From Panorpa germanica (lineage: Eukaryota; Arthropoda; Insecta; Mecoptera; Panorpidae), in the NCBI GenBank assembly GCA_963678705.1, contig OY783215.1, positions 16,535,740 through 16,599,739 of the forward strand: a DNA stretch of 64,000 nucleotides, read 5' to 3'. The notes under the pieces were generated by a model. It had not been told where the DNA came from. It made no database searches and saw nothing but the letters and a program-made list of their open reading frames with translations. The translations under genes were made by a program, and so were the position numbers. Shown in pieces: positions 15,001 through 26,524 of the stretch; within the stretch, counting starts at the first letter, position 1, and every line of letters starts with the position of its first letter.

Positions 15001-18000
15001 ATCTATGTAAGGAGGCGGTATTCGCACATGTCTAGTACATTGTTTTTTTGTAGCTATAAGATTTCACAAGTAACAGCGATTTTTTTAAAAATATTTTTTG
15101 ATTCTCAGTCAATTTTATATGGAGAATGTTCAAAATAGCGTAAATCGCATTATTTTTTCTTAATTCGTCGTTTTAGCACTATTTCAACTTTCTGTTATGA
15201 AAACTGTAAGAGTTATGCGATTTTCATCAATTTTTTTTTGGATTTTTGCTCATAACTCGAATACGCTTCAATAGCAATGTGAACAATAGCCCTAAATCTA
15301 TGTAAGGAGGCGGTATTCGCACATGTCAAGTACATTGTTTTTTTGTAGCTATAAGATTTCACAAGTAACAGCGATATTTTTAAAAATATTTTCTGATTCT
15401 CAGTCAATTTTATATGGAGAATGCGCAAAATAGCGTAAATCGCATTATCTTTTCTCAATTTGTCGATTTAGCACTATTTCAACTTTCTGTGATAAAAACT
15501 GTAAGAGTTATGGGATTTTCATCAAATTTTTTTTGGATTTTTGCTCATAACTCGAATACGCTTCAATAGCAATGTGAACTATAGGCCTAAATCTATATAA
15601 GGAGGCGGTATTCGCACATGTCTAGTACATTGTTTTTTTGTAGCTATAAGATTTCACAAGTAACAGCGATTTTTTTAAAAATATTTTCTGATTCTCAGTC
15701 AATTTTATATGGAGAATATGCAAAATGGCGTAAATCGCATTATTTTTTCTCAATTCGTCGTTTTAGCACTATTTCAACTTTCTGTGATAAAAACTGTAAG
15801 AGTTATGGGATTTTCATCAAATTTTTTTTGGATTTTTGCTCATAACTCGAATACGCTTCAATAGCAATGTGAACTATAGGCCTAAATCTATGTAAGGAGG
15901 CGGTATTCGCACATGTCTAGTACATTGTTTTTTTGTAGCTATAAGATTTCACAAGTAACAGCGATTTTTTTAAAAATATTTTCTGATTCTCAGTCAATTT
16001 TATATGGAGAATGGTCAAAATAGCGTAAAACGCATTATTTTTTCTCAATTTGTCGTTTTAGCACTATTTCAACTTTCTGTGATAAAAACTGTAAGAGTTA
16101 TGGGATTTTCATCATATTTTTTTTGGATTTTTGCTCATAACTCGAATACGCTTCAATAGCAATGTGAAGTATAGGCCTAAATCTATGTAAGGAGGCAGTA
16201 TTCGCACATGTCTAGTACATTGTTTTTTTGTAGCTATAAGAATTCACAAGTAACAGCGATTTTTTTAAAAATATTTTCTGATTCTCAGTCAATTTTATAT
16301 GGAGAATGTGCAAAATAGCGTAAATCGCATTATTTTTTCTCAATTCGTCGTTTTAGCACTATTTCAACTTTCTGTGATAAAAACTGTAAGAGTTATGGGA
16401 TTTTCATCAAATTTTTTTTGGATTTTTGCTCATAACTCGAATACGTTTCAATAGCAATGTGAACTATAGGCCTAAATCTATGTAAGGAGGCGGTATTCGC
16501 ACATGTCTAGTACATTGTTTTTTTGTTGCTATAAGATTTCACAAGTAACAGCGATTTTTTTAAAAATATTTTCTGATTCTCAGTCAATTTTATATGGAGA
16601 ATGTTCAAAATAGCGTAAATCACATTATTTTTTCTCAATTCGTCGTTTTAGCACTATTTCAACTTTCTGTGATAAAAACTGTAAGAGTTATGTGATTTTC
16701 ATCATATTTTTTTTGGATTTTTGCTCATAACTCGAATACGCTTCAATAGCAATGTGAACTATAGGCCTAAATCTATGGAAGGAGGCGGTATTCGCACATG
16801 TCTAGTACATTGTTTTTTGTAGCTATAAGATTTCACAAGTAACAGCGATTTTTTTAAAAATATTTTCTGATTCTCAGTCAATTTTATATGGAGAATGGTC
16901 AAAATAGCGTAAAGCGCATTATTTTTTCTCAATTCGACGTTTTAGCACTATTTCAACTTTCTGTGATAAAAACTGTAAGAGTTATGGGATTTTCATCAAA
17001 TTTTTTTTGAATTTTTGCTCATAACTCGAATACGCTTCAATAGCAATGTGAACTATAGGCTTAAATCTATATAAGGGGGCGATATTCGCACAAGTCTAGT
17101 ACATTGTTTTTTTGTAGCTATAAGATTTCACAAGTAACAGCGATTTTGTTAAAAATATTTTCTGATTCTCAGTCAATTTTATATGGAGAATGTTCAAAAT
17201 AGCGTAAATCGCATTATTTTTTCTCAATTCGTCGTTTTAGCACGATTTCAACTTTCCGTGATAAAAACAGTAAGAGTTATGGGATTTTCATCAAATTTTT
17301 TTGGATTTTTGCTCATAACTCGAATACGCTTCAATAGCAATGTGAACTATAGGCCTAAATCTATGTAAGGAGGCGGTATTCGCACATGTCTAGTACATTG
17401 TTTTTTTGTAGCTATAAGATTTCAGAAGTAACAGCGATTTCTTTAAAAATATTTTCTGATTCTCAGTCAATTTTATATGGAGAATGGTCAAAATAGCGTA
17501 AAACGCATTATTTTTTCTCAATTCGTCGTTTTAGCACTATTTCAACTTTCTGTGATAAAAACTGTAAGAGTTATGGGATTTTCATCAAATTTTTTTTTGG
17601 ATTTTTGCTCATAACTCGAATACGCTTCAATAGCAATGTGAACTATAGGCCTAAATCTATGTAAGGAGGCGGTATTCGCACATGTCTAGTACATTGTTTT
17701 TTTGTAGCTATAAGATTTCACAAGTAACAGCGATTTTTTTAAAAATATTTTTTGATTCTCAGTCAATTTTATATGGAGAATGTTCAAAATAGCGTAAATC
17801 GCATTATTTTTTCTTAATTCGTCGTTTTAGCACTATTTCAACTTTCTGTTATAAAAACTGTAAGAGTTATGCGATTTTCATCAATTTTTTTTTGGATTTT
17901 TGCTCATAACTCGAATACGCTTCAATAGCAATGTGAACTATAGGCCTAAATCTATGTAAGGAGGCGGTATTCGCACATGTCAAGTACATTGTTTTTTTGT

Positions 18001-20316
18001 AGCTATAAGATTTCACAAGTAACAGCGATATTTTTTAAAATATTTTCTGATTCTCAGTCATTTTTATATGGAGAATGTGCAAAATAGCGTAAATTGCATT
18101 ATCTTTTCTCAATTTGTCGATTTAGCACTATTTCAACTTTCTGTGATAAAAACTGTAAGAGTTATGGGATTTTCATCAAATTTTTTTTTGGATTTTTGCT
18201 CATAACTCGAATACGCTTCAATAGCAATGTGAACTATAGGCCTAAATCTATGTAAGGAGGCGGTATTCGCACATGTCTAGTACATTGTTTTTTTGTAGCT
18301 ATAAGATTTCACAAGTAACAGCGATTTTTTTAAAAATATTTTTTGATTCTCAGTCAATTTTATATGGAGAATGTTCAAAATAGCGTAAATCGCATTATTT
18401 TTTCTTAATTCGTCGTTTTAGCACTATTTCAACTTTCTGTTATGAAAACTGTAAGAGTTATGCGATTTTCATCAATTTTTTTTTGGATTTTTGCTCATAA
18501 CTCGAATACGCTTCAATAGCAATGTGAACAATAGCCCTAAATCTATGTAAGGAGGCGGTATTCGCACATGTCAAGTACATTGTTTTTTTGTAGCTATAAG
18601 ATTTCACAAGTAACAGCGATATTTTTAAAAATATTTTCTGATTCTCAGTCAATTTTATATGGAGAATGCGCAAAATAGCGTAAATCGCATTATCTTTCCT
18701 CAATTTGTCGATTTAGCACTATTTCAACTTTCTGTGATAAAAACTGTAAGAGTTATGGGATTTTCATCAAATTTTTTTTGGATTTTTGCTCATAACTCGA
18801 ATACGCTTCAATAGCAATGTGAACTATAGGCCTAAATCTATATAAGGAGGCGGTATTCGCACATGTCTAGTACATTGTTTTTTTGTAGCTATAAGATTTC
18901 ACAAGTAACAGCGATTTTTTTAAAAATATTTTCTGATTCTCAGTCAATTTTATATGGAGAATATGCAAAATGGCGTAAATCGCATTATTTTTTCTCAATT
19001 CGTCGTTTTAGCACTATTTCAACTTTCTGTGATAAAAACTGTAAGAGTTATGGGATTTTCATCAAATTTTTTTTGGATTTTTGCTCATAACTCGAATACG
19101 CTTCAATAGCAATGTGAACTATAGGCCTAAATCTATGTAAGGAGGCGGTATTCGCACATGTCTAGTACATTGTTTTTTTGTAGCTATAAGATTTCACAAG
19201 TAACAGCGATTTTTTTAAAAATATTTTCTGATTCTCAGTCAATTTTATATGGAGAATGGTCAAAATAGCGTAAAACGCATTATTTTTTCTCAATTTGTCG
19301 TTTTAGCACTATTTCAACTTTCTGTGATAAAAACTGTAAGAGTTATGGGATTTTCATCATATTTTTTTTGGATTTTTGCTCATAACTCGAATACGCTTCA
19401 ATAGCAATGTGAAGTATAGGCCTAAATCTATGTAAGGAGGCAGTATTCGCACATGTCTAGTACATTGTTTTTTTGTAGCTATAAGAATTCACAAGTAACA
19501 GCGATTTTTTTAAAAATATTTTCTGATTCTCAGTCAATTTTATATGGAGAATGTGCAAAATAGCGTAAATCGCATTATTTTTTCTCAATTCGTCGTTTTA
19601 GCACTATTTCAACTTTCTGTGATAAAAACTGTAAGAGTTATGGGATTTTCATCAAATTTTTTTTGGATTTTTGCTCATAACTCGAATACGTTTCAATAGC
19701 AATGTGAACTATAGGCCTAAATCTATGTAAGGAGGCGGTATTCGCACATGTCTAGTACATTGTTTTTTTGTAGCTATAAGATTTCACAAGTAACAGCGAT
19801 TTTTTTAAAAATATTTTTTGATTCTCAGTCAATTTTATATGGAGAATGTTCAAAATAGCGTAAATCGCATTATTTTTTCTTAATTCGTCGTTTTAGCACT
19901 ATTTCAACTTTCTGTTATGAAAACTGTAAGAGTTATGCGATTTTCATCAATTTTTTTTTGGATTTTTGCTCATAACTCGAATACGCTTCAATAGCAATGT
20001 GAACAATAGCCCTAAATCTATGTAAGGAGGCGGTATTCGCACATGTCAAGTACATTGTTTTTTTGTAGCTATAAGATTTCACAAGTAACAGCGATATTTT
20101 TAAAAATATTTTCTGATTCTCAGTCAATTTTATATGGAGAATGCGCAAAATAGCGTAAATCGCATTATCTTTTCTCAATTTGTCGATTTAGCACTATTTC
20201 AACTTTCTGTGATAAAAACTGTAAGAGTTATGGGATTTTCATCAAATTTTTTTTGGATTTTTGCTCATAACTCGAATACGCTTCAATAGCAATGTGAACT
20301 ATAGGCCTAAATCTAT
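1..20316. repeat. ~295-bp satellite array, about 69 head-to-tail monomers
   Basis: The landmark TGATTCTCAGTCAATTTTAT recurs every 294-296 bp from base 1 to the gap, all in one orientation. Monomers differ by scattered substitutions and by length changes in T-runs. Variants are reused in blocks. For example, the variant at 2580 recurs at 10607, 13849, 15618 and 18863, and the one at 1491 recurs at 3260, 11287, 12760, 14529 and 17183. The recurring spacings of 1769 (six monomers), about 3243 (eleven) and 8027 bp indicate irregular higher-order repeats made by segmental duplication or unequal exchange. Short open frames of 60-82 codons inside monomers are by-products of the repeat. Centromeric, subtelomeric or heterochromatic location is possible but not shown. 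The array starts before base 1. Confidence 0.97.
6880..8105. repeat. Satellite sub-region with truncated monomers
   Basis: Three monomers depart from full length. Near 6896-6900 about 66 bp are missing between TTATGGGA and TAGGCCTAAATC. Near 7961-7983 most of a monomer is missing and replaced by a short AT-rich patch (TTTCTATATATATTC) before normal sequence resumes at AGCTATAAGATTTC. At 8100 the 8 bp CGTTTTAG are missing. The sequence after 8100 carries the same rare variants as 4199-4700 (GGGTTATGGG, GGCTTTTTGC, CTGTTTCTCAG), so this is a duplication boundary as well as a deletion site. Confidence 0.85.
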
Positions 20317-20516
20317 NNNNNNNNNNNNNNNNNNNNNNNNNNNNNNNNNNNNNNNNNNNNNNNNNNNNNNNNNNNNNNNNNNNNNNNNNNNNNNNNNNNN
20401 NNNNNNNNNNNNNNNNNNNNNNNNNNNNNNNNNNNNNNNNNNNNNNNNNNNNNNNNNNNNNNNNNNNNNNNNNNNNNNNNNNNNNNNNNNNNNNNNNNNN
20501 NNNNNNNNNNNNNNNN
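20317..20516. other. Assembly gap (200 N)
   Basis: A run of exactly 200 N sits between the last satellite monomer, cut at ATCTAT, and unique gene sequence. A round 200 suggests a placeholder of unknown true length, so the satellite may be longer and the adjacency of gene and array is not proven. Confidence 0.99.
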
Positions 20517-20557
20517 TAATTAGTCAACAACATTTAAAATAAATATGTTATTTTTAG

Positions 20558-21609
20558 TGGCGTTATCTTCTCAACAAAATGTAAACGGAACATCCCATGT
20601 ATACGATCAACTGTCCTCAGGTATTCATGCTTTACAAAAACCTCTGGTTGCGAGTGGATCTCATTATCTTCAAACAACTACAGGGAAGCAAATATTACTA
20701 AATACAGTTCATAGCTCGTCCACTTTTAATTCCAGAAATCCATTCCATTAAGTAAATTGGAAAAGTATTTGCGCCTCCTCATTTATTGACCCGTTTATTC
20801 TTTTCCTGGTATTTATTTTTAATTTGCTTCAGGTCCATCATCAAGCCAACAAAAAGACAATAATAAAGCTAATGTTATCAATGAAGGAGGTAATTTCAGA
20901 TCAATTAGACTGTCTTCTGAAAATCAGGTAAAGATATTTTATTTATTAATATGAAATAAATTTACTTATTAAAAATATATATTTAGTATGCAGGAGATCC
21001 ATTCTTAGGAATTTTATTCTATCTAGTCACAGAATGTATATGACGTTGATTTAAAGTTATGCTAAACCTTTATCGATAATATATATTTTTTTTATATAGG
21101 GTTGTAGTACAATAACAAACGACGTCGCTTCTTCTGAATCACTATTTTCTCAAGAGGGACAATCATGTGTTAAGTTAAATCCACAAATTGTGACTCAAAT
21201 TGTGCAGCAATATACTTCCAATAGACCATCCATAACTCAAGCGCAACAGGAACAGATGCATATACAGTCCAAATTTTATAGTGTAAGAGATAATATATTT
21301 AGATTTGCTGGTTAAAAAATATATGGTTCAGCAAGTTGTTTCTAGAATATAATCACCAGTATATTTATTTGGTATATATATCCTACTTTAGGCACATAGA
21401 GAATTAATAAGGAGAAATCGACGAAGACATAAACTAGCATTATTAAATAAATTAAATCAGAGAAGATGTCAAGCAACCCCAATATTTGGTAATGATGGGT
21501 ATGCTAACTGTATGATGACTATGACTAATGAGAACCGTTTAACTACTTTGCGACCATTCTTACGCACGATAGATGAGCGAGCAAATGATATTAAAGAATA
21601 TTCAAGCAG
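20558..21609 (+). CDS. Four exons of a larger gene; possible Domino/p400/SRCAP-like chromatin remodeller, C-terminal part
   Basis: Exons 20558-20620, 20833-20927, 21100-21282 and 21392-21609 have good acceptors (TTTTTAG, GCTTCAG, TATATAG, CTTTAG) and donors (GTATTC, GTAAAG, GTAAGA, GTATGG) and keep one frame across all three introns. The product is Ser/Gln/Asn-rich, then has a basic stretch (HRELIRRNRRRHKLALLN) followed by RCQATPIFGNDGY and a helix-like segment (LTTLRPFLRTIDERAND). Basic helix, then RC..tPiyG.D, then a segment of this kind, is how I remember part of the large SWR1-type ATPases; that is inference from memory. Exon 1 stays open to a TAA at 20749-20751, directly before GTAAAT, so an alternative isoform ending there is possible. 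No ATPase motifs are present. The gene continues beyond both ends, into the gap and past the GTATGG donor. Confidence 0.5.
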
Positions 21610-23260
21610 GTATGGTTTTTATTTGTTAGTTTACCGTAAGAGCTGGAACACACTACGATTTTTAATCGTCCGTTTATATGCAACTCAGTTTATATGCAGT
21701 ACTATATCTATATCTATACTGTTGTATTTCGATATCTGTTGTATTATAACGATACAAATAATACCTATTCAAAGAAATGCACCGTCAAAACATAATATCA
21801 ACAATACTGTGTTCTTGCGGCACAAAGAGATGTGCCGCAAGAAATCTGTAGCTGCGACAAAAGTCGCTCAGATTTACGCTATTAATTATAACACGATAAC
21901 GCGAAGGAAAATAACAATGTAGTAGAAATGGTGGCCTGCTTCATATTTTGTGATTACGTTTACATAGAGGCATATAAATACCTACAGGGTGTCCTATTAG
22001 AAACAACCTTGCAAATTTTCTTCCTGAGATATAAGAATTCAATGCTAATAACTTTAATAATACTTCGATTAATTGACAATGCATATCAATTACAAATTGA
22101 ATTCAACACCATTGAAGCTACACAAACGTCAGTGGCTATATTATTTTGTTTTATTGTTTGAACTAATTTGCTTTGTGTAGTATAATTAAAATAACAATTT
22201 GATGTTTTTCTAATTAATTTAGTCTTTCAATTTAAAACAAAAGTTTTTTGTAAAACATTTATTTAACGTAATTCATTCAATAGAATGTTTTGCTTCTTTT
22301 ATTTTTTTTTTGTGTAATTCGGATTTAACAGTGTTATATCAATAGTTTACCTCTCTCTCACCCCACAGGCGTCCCTCTGTCTCCTACTCACTAACTAACA
22401 CCCCTTCCAATCTAAATACCGTGGACTAGTGCAGCAGGTGTATTATACATACAATAAAATTACTGTAGATTCAAACACAGTAATAATTATTACACAATAT
22501 AATTGAATGATCACAATGAAGAGCGCTGCGATCCGTTGCACAGCTAGGTAGAGAAGAAATTTGACCACTAACTATTAGACATGTTTATTTAAAAAAGTGT
22601 AAAAAAGGTTGTAGTCAGATATCCGAGTCAAACTTTCTTGTAAGTTGAAAACCAGCCTTCGTAATTTTATCATTATCGTAGAAAGATGAGAATACAGTAG
22701 CAGAAGTAAATAATAAGGCCCTTCTTTACATATTGTAATTAAAATTTCAAGTTTTTTCCATCGAAGAACATACAAGACGTCCGACATTAAGAAAAAAACG
22801 GTTTCCTTGCAATATCTTCTTATCATAGGGCCCTATGGTACTCAATTTCCTATAATTTTTGTATATAACATTATTTTATATATCTAATAAATATTAAGCT
22901 GCAGAGCACTTCACTGAAAATTATTAAAAATTCAAAACAACGGATGACAATTTTGCAGGCATTTGTAAAACCTATTATGATATATAAATATCATAATCAT
23001 TTAAAAGGATGATTAACTTTTATTTAAATATTTTACAAATCTTCAAATTTACGTGTAAAAAAAAGCAGAAAATTTCAACCAGTATTTACGTGTCTAACAT
23101 ATATCTAAAGGTCAATTCAACAAGAGTATTTTAAAGAAAATCTGCGCTGCTGGTTTAATAGTCAATAGAAAAGAGTATCCACAGTTCAATACCCACCCAA
23201 CTATGTTATGTATCTCTATCTATCTGTACGAGTACATCCAGTCAGTTTAGCGAACAGAGC
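21610..23260. other. AT-rich intron or intergenic stretch with a hairpin-rich patch
   Basis: After the last recognised exon no convincing exon is seen. 21636-21885 holds several short hairpins: CGATTTTTAATCG, the 13-bp stem at 21812-21843, and GCGACAAAAGTCGC within AAATCTG/CAGATTT arms. This is typical of a decayed MITE. 22351-22400 is C-rich on the plus strand. Open frames of 77-136 codons here show no recognisable motif. Confidence 0.6.
21812..21843. repeat. Perfect 13-bp hairpin
   Basis: TTCTTGCGGCACA, a 6-nt AAGAGA loop, and its exact reverse complement. It is GC-richer than the surroundings and followed 15 bp later by a second hairpin (GCGAC AAAA GTCGC). It probably belongs to a decayed MITE. 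Confidence 0.8.
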
Positions 23261-23332
23261 CAACACCTCCTAAATATACAAAGCCTAACAGCGATTCAGT
23301 CAATGGTATGTGACGTCATCACTTGTAGTCAT
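23261..23332. repeat. Left TIR and sub-terminal inverted repeat, P-like copy 1
   Basis: A 36-bp outer TIR (23261-23296), a 12-bp spacer absent from the other end, and a 24-bp inner block (23309-23332) starting TGTGACGTCATCACTTG. The inner block holds a palindromic TGACGTCA. These are the likely transposase-binding and cleavage sites by analogy with P. Confidence 0.9.
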
Positions 23333-23649
23333 ATGCTGCTGAGTTCTGCTATCGGTATAAGACAGTTTGTTTGAAAATGTTAGTATCATATAGGGTATTG
23401 AACAAAGTTTCTGGTTACAAATTATTAAGGACTATCATTTTTAAATTATTAATTAGTTTGCAATTAATGAATTGTTTGTTTATGAATTGGTTTTTGTAAG
23501 GGTTTTATAATGAGTAATTAAAGAAGTAAAATACATCGAAAATTTAATTTTAAACTAAGTAACATTTCTAAATCGTAACATTTCTACAAAAATTAAAATA
23601 AATAGACTAGTAACACACATATGCAAAAAAGGAAAATGGTATACCTTCC

Positions 23650-23751
<102 letters not shown>

Positions 23752-23864
23752 AAAATAATAATAATAAAAATGTATTATATAAAAATATTAACTTTATTTT
23801 TCATATATTTCTTTTAACAATATACGAGTGTATACAATAACAATACTTATATTTAGAACCATAT

Positions 23865-24191
23865 TTATGTAGTTAGAGTTTGCAATTTTCTTTTCTTATA
23901 CTGTTTATTATGTTGCAAGTCGTCATTTTTACGAGATGATAAATTATTTAACATAATATTAGTTGAAACATGAATTAATAACTTGCATATATAATAGTTG
24001 TTATGACACTCGAGATCAAGAAGGTCTTCTAACAGCATTTCTTTAACTTCTAAAGTTTTGCATGTAACATCTATTATATATTTTCTCTGATTTTGGAGAG
24101 AGAAAAAATCTATATCACGAGACAACTTTTCAACTATTAAATAATTACGTATCATTATAATACTCAATATTATGCAGACGTCCTTTTTCAT
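23865..24191 (-). pseudogene. Detached C-terminal frame of the P-type transposase (copy 1)
   Basis: This 108-codon frame overlaps the end of the main transposase frame by 47 bp in another frame. Its tail (Cys/His-containing, then KNDDLQHNKQYKKRKLQ) resembles the basic C-terminal tail of THAP/P transposases; that is inference. It could be joined by a frameshift near the A5 run in the overlap, or by a very short intron, GTCTGC to TTTAATAG (46 bp). More likely it is what remains after an internal deletion, because the stretch that should hold the last catalytic Glu is absent. Copy 2 has the identical arrangement at 56849-57175. Confidence 0.5.
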
Positions 24192-26029
24192 TCAAACCTT
24201 GAACTACAAATTGGTTGAAAATTTTCAACACTAATTTCACATTTTGGCGCTCAAGATTTGAAGGTGCAATGCTCTTAAATGTTAACCCGTGTGCATAAGA
24301 AATGATTGCAGTATTTTCTATTTCATATAACTTTTTAAGAGCAGAAAATGATGCAGTTCTACAATTATCACCTTTTTCAAAATCTGGAAAAAACATACAC
24401 TGTCCAATATTTTTTTGATTTAACCAGTTATTTCTAATGTTTTTAAGAAGATGAACCGAATCAATTAAATAGAAGAGTGGCCTATTAGCATCCTGGGGAT
24501 GCTGATAAAGAAAAGATGTTTTATTAGGAACAGCGAAACAACTCATAGCTTTTCTATTTATTGCATTGTTATCTGTAACAACACAAATGACTTTGAATCC
24601 CGCCTTTTCTAACCCTAATATAAGCTTTTTTATCAAATTGTATAAAGTTACATAATTTATTGTTTTAATTGGTACAATATGAACAACATCTTTAAATTGT
24701 GATAATAAACTGGAAACCATAAAAACAAAGGCACTTGTAGCCGCAGTATTTGAATCAAACGATGCACCAACAATAGATCCTCCCTTATAGTCAAAAAATG
24801 GTTTAATGTGTATCTCATCAATCATTAGTATAACTGTTTTTTCAAAATCTTGAAGATAGCTTACTCTATTACTAGCGTACATCAAAAAATTTTTATCATT
24901 AGTTTCTAACTGCGGATTTACATGTAAATCATTGCATACTTTCTTCAATGTGTTAGGATGCGGAAATATAAAATATCCACTTTGTCTTAAGAACTTGTAG
25001 GCATGTGGTGAAATTGTATTTAATAAAGAAGCAAATACTAATAACTCAGGGGAATATCTAAAATTATTTGTAGGACATATGCACAATTCTATTTGCCCCC
25101 TTAAGAAATGTAAAATATTTTCATTCTTGTTGGTTACAACGTCCTTTAACAATTCATCGATTAAATGAAATGTAGCACTTCTTTTGCATGTCTTACTGTC
25201 TGCCTTGATTAAAACAATGGTTTCTAAAATATCAGTAATCTCATTGTAGCTAGTTATTTTCTGTGGTAATAATTTTGGGCCTATTTTCTTAATTAATGTA
25301 CTCTTTATAAAGACCGATAATGCCAAATGTTTATCTATTGTAATAGAATATTGAATTAAGGGTTCAGGTTCAACAGTTAAATAAAAAATGCAAATAAGCT
25401 CTTTATCTGGCAAATACTGATGTGACCATCTCTCAGAAACACCGTATTTTCTAATACAATCCAGAAGGTTGTTTATATTATTAATTCTACGATCGGTATT
25501 ATAGGCATTTGCTGAATTTATACTGTTTATGATCGCTGAATTCAATAATCTATTTTCTCTTTCTTCGGCTTTTGAATCGGGAGATACTCTATTTGTTGAA
25601 GGGCCCGGCGAGGTGTTGCTTGAGGAGCAATATGCAACACTTTTGGGGTAATTTGAAAATACAGAAGGAATAGTTCCTTTCTTTAGTCTTTTGACTTTAA
25701 GAGTTGCTGAAACTAGAACACCAGTTTTGTTGTCATACGCTTTCGATTCTGTTTCAATATCGTCACTTTTGAAATGGAGTTCGCAGACCTGTAAATAGTT
25801 TAATATAATAGTCTTGTGATGGTCGGTATGTTTGTCTAATTAATCTTTCACGCATACGTTCTCATTATCTACTTACTTTGGATTTATTCGACGGAACAAA
25901 CGCCTTTCGCTGAATAGCAGAACACCATTTCTTTTTTAAGCATTCGTCTTTAGGGAAGCCAAATACAGATACTTTTGGACCCGTAGGATAGTTGCCCTTA
26001 CAAAGTGGAACGCAGCATCTACTTGGCAT
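24145..26029 (-). CDS. THAP domain / P-element-type transposase, two exons, C-terminally truncated (copy 1)
   Basis: Exon 1 (26029-25877) begins MPSRCCVPLCKGNY, the usual THAP start; an in-frame ATG lies 13 codons upstream, but the Met-Pro start is typical of the fold. A phase-0 intron (donor GTAAGT, acceptor TTTACAG) leads to exon 2 (25788-24145). There the THAP domain finishes with VCELHF and GTIPSVF, completing the C2CH zinc site. The joined protein is 598 aa. The RNase H-like part shows MIDEI (D375), VVTDNNAIN (D457) and IDSVHLLKNIRNNW (D494), the conserved P-family positions. It ends about 100 residues after the last motif. Family members are usually 750-900 aa with a catalytic Glu far downstream (E531 in Drosophila P), so this frame probably cannot cut DNA alone but could still bind the element ends. 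Confidence 0.88.
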
Positions 26030-26463
26030 TTTGTTGTCTAATAATTTACACTTTAAGAAGTCACTCACTCGACAAACTGGTTATTAATTGTGGAATATTA
26101 TAATTAGTTTTATATATTACACAGTTAGCTAAAATTCTACACACGTAATGATCAGTAAAACATTTACAGCACAATTATAGCATACAGTAACAGCATAATT
26201 TTTAGATTAAAACAGTTTAATGTTTAAACCAAATATAAACAAAAAAAAAACACAAACACAGTTACTATAAATACACCCTCTTAAGACTGATTATTTATAT
26301 TTTTAATTAATTATATATTTTATACGATTTTTTTAACCGAAATAACATGGAAGTAAATACAATACGTAATGCACAGAGAGATTCTAAATTGTACTAAATC
26401 AATACCCTTAAAGTACATTTCAAGTATATTTAGGTAGAATTGTGTAAAACATCTGGTGTTCAG

Positions 26464-26524
26464 ATGACTACAAGTGATGACGTCACAAAATCGCAGTTAG
26501 GCCTTGTATATTTAGGAGGTGTTG
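26464..26524. repeat. Right TIR and sub-terminal inverted repeat, P-like copy 1
   Basis: A 24-bp inner block (26464-26487, ending TGACGTCACA), one base, then the 36-bp outer TIR (26489-26524) ending TATATTTAGGAGGTGTTG. The 12-bp difference in spacing from the left end makes the two ends asymmetric. Confidence 0.9.

Noticed and set aside
1-20316. Repeated short reading frames (61-82 codons) such as MENVQNSVNRIIFSQFVVLA and the others in the satellite
   Set aside because: They recur only because the monomer recurs, are broken in most monomers by point or T-run changes, and have no splice or regulatory context. By-products of the satellite.
1-20316. CRISPR-like or rRNA-like tandem array
   Set aside because: The whole 295-bp unit is conserved with no spacer/repeat alternation, and there is no rRNA similarity. 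The genome context is eukaryotic.
1-20316. Hammerhead ribozyme encoded by the satellite
   Set aside because: I looked for the CTGATGA and GAAA core on both strands. Pieces such as TTTGATGAAAATC occur but not in a hammerhead arrangement.
20228-20542. Frames running through the N gap
   Set aside because: Artefact of translating ambiguous bases.
21512-22161. Frames of 136 and 77 codons after the fourth exon
   Set aside because: The first is the real exon read through its donor into the intron; the second has no recognisable feature.
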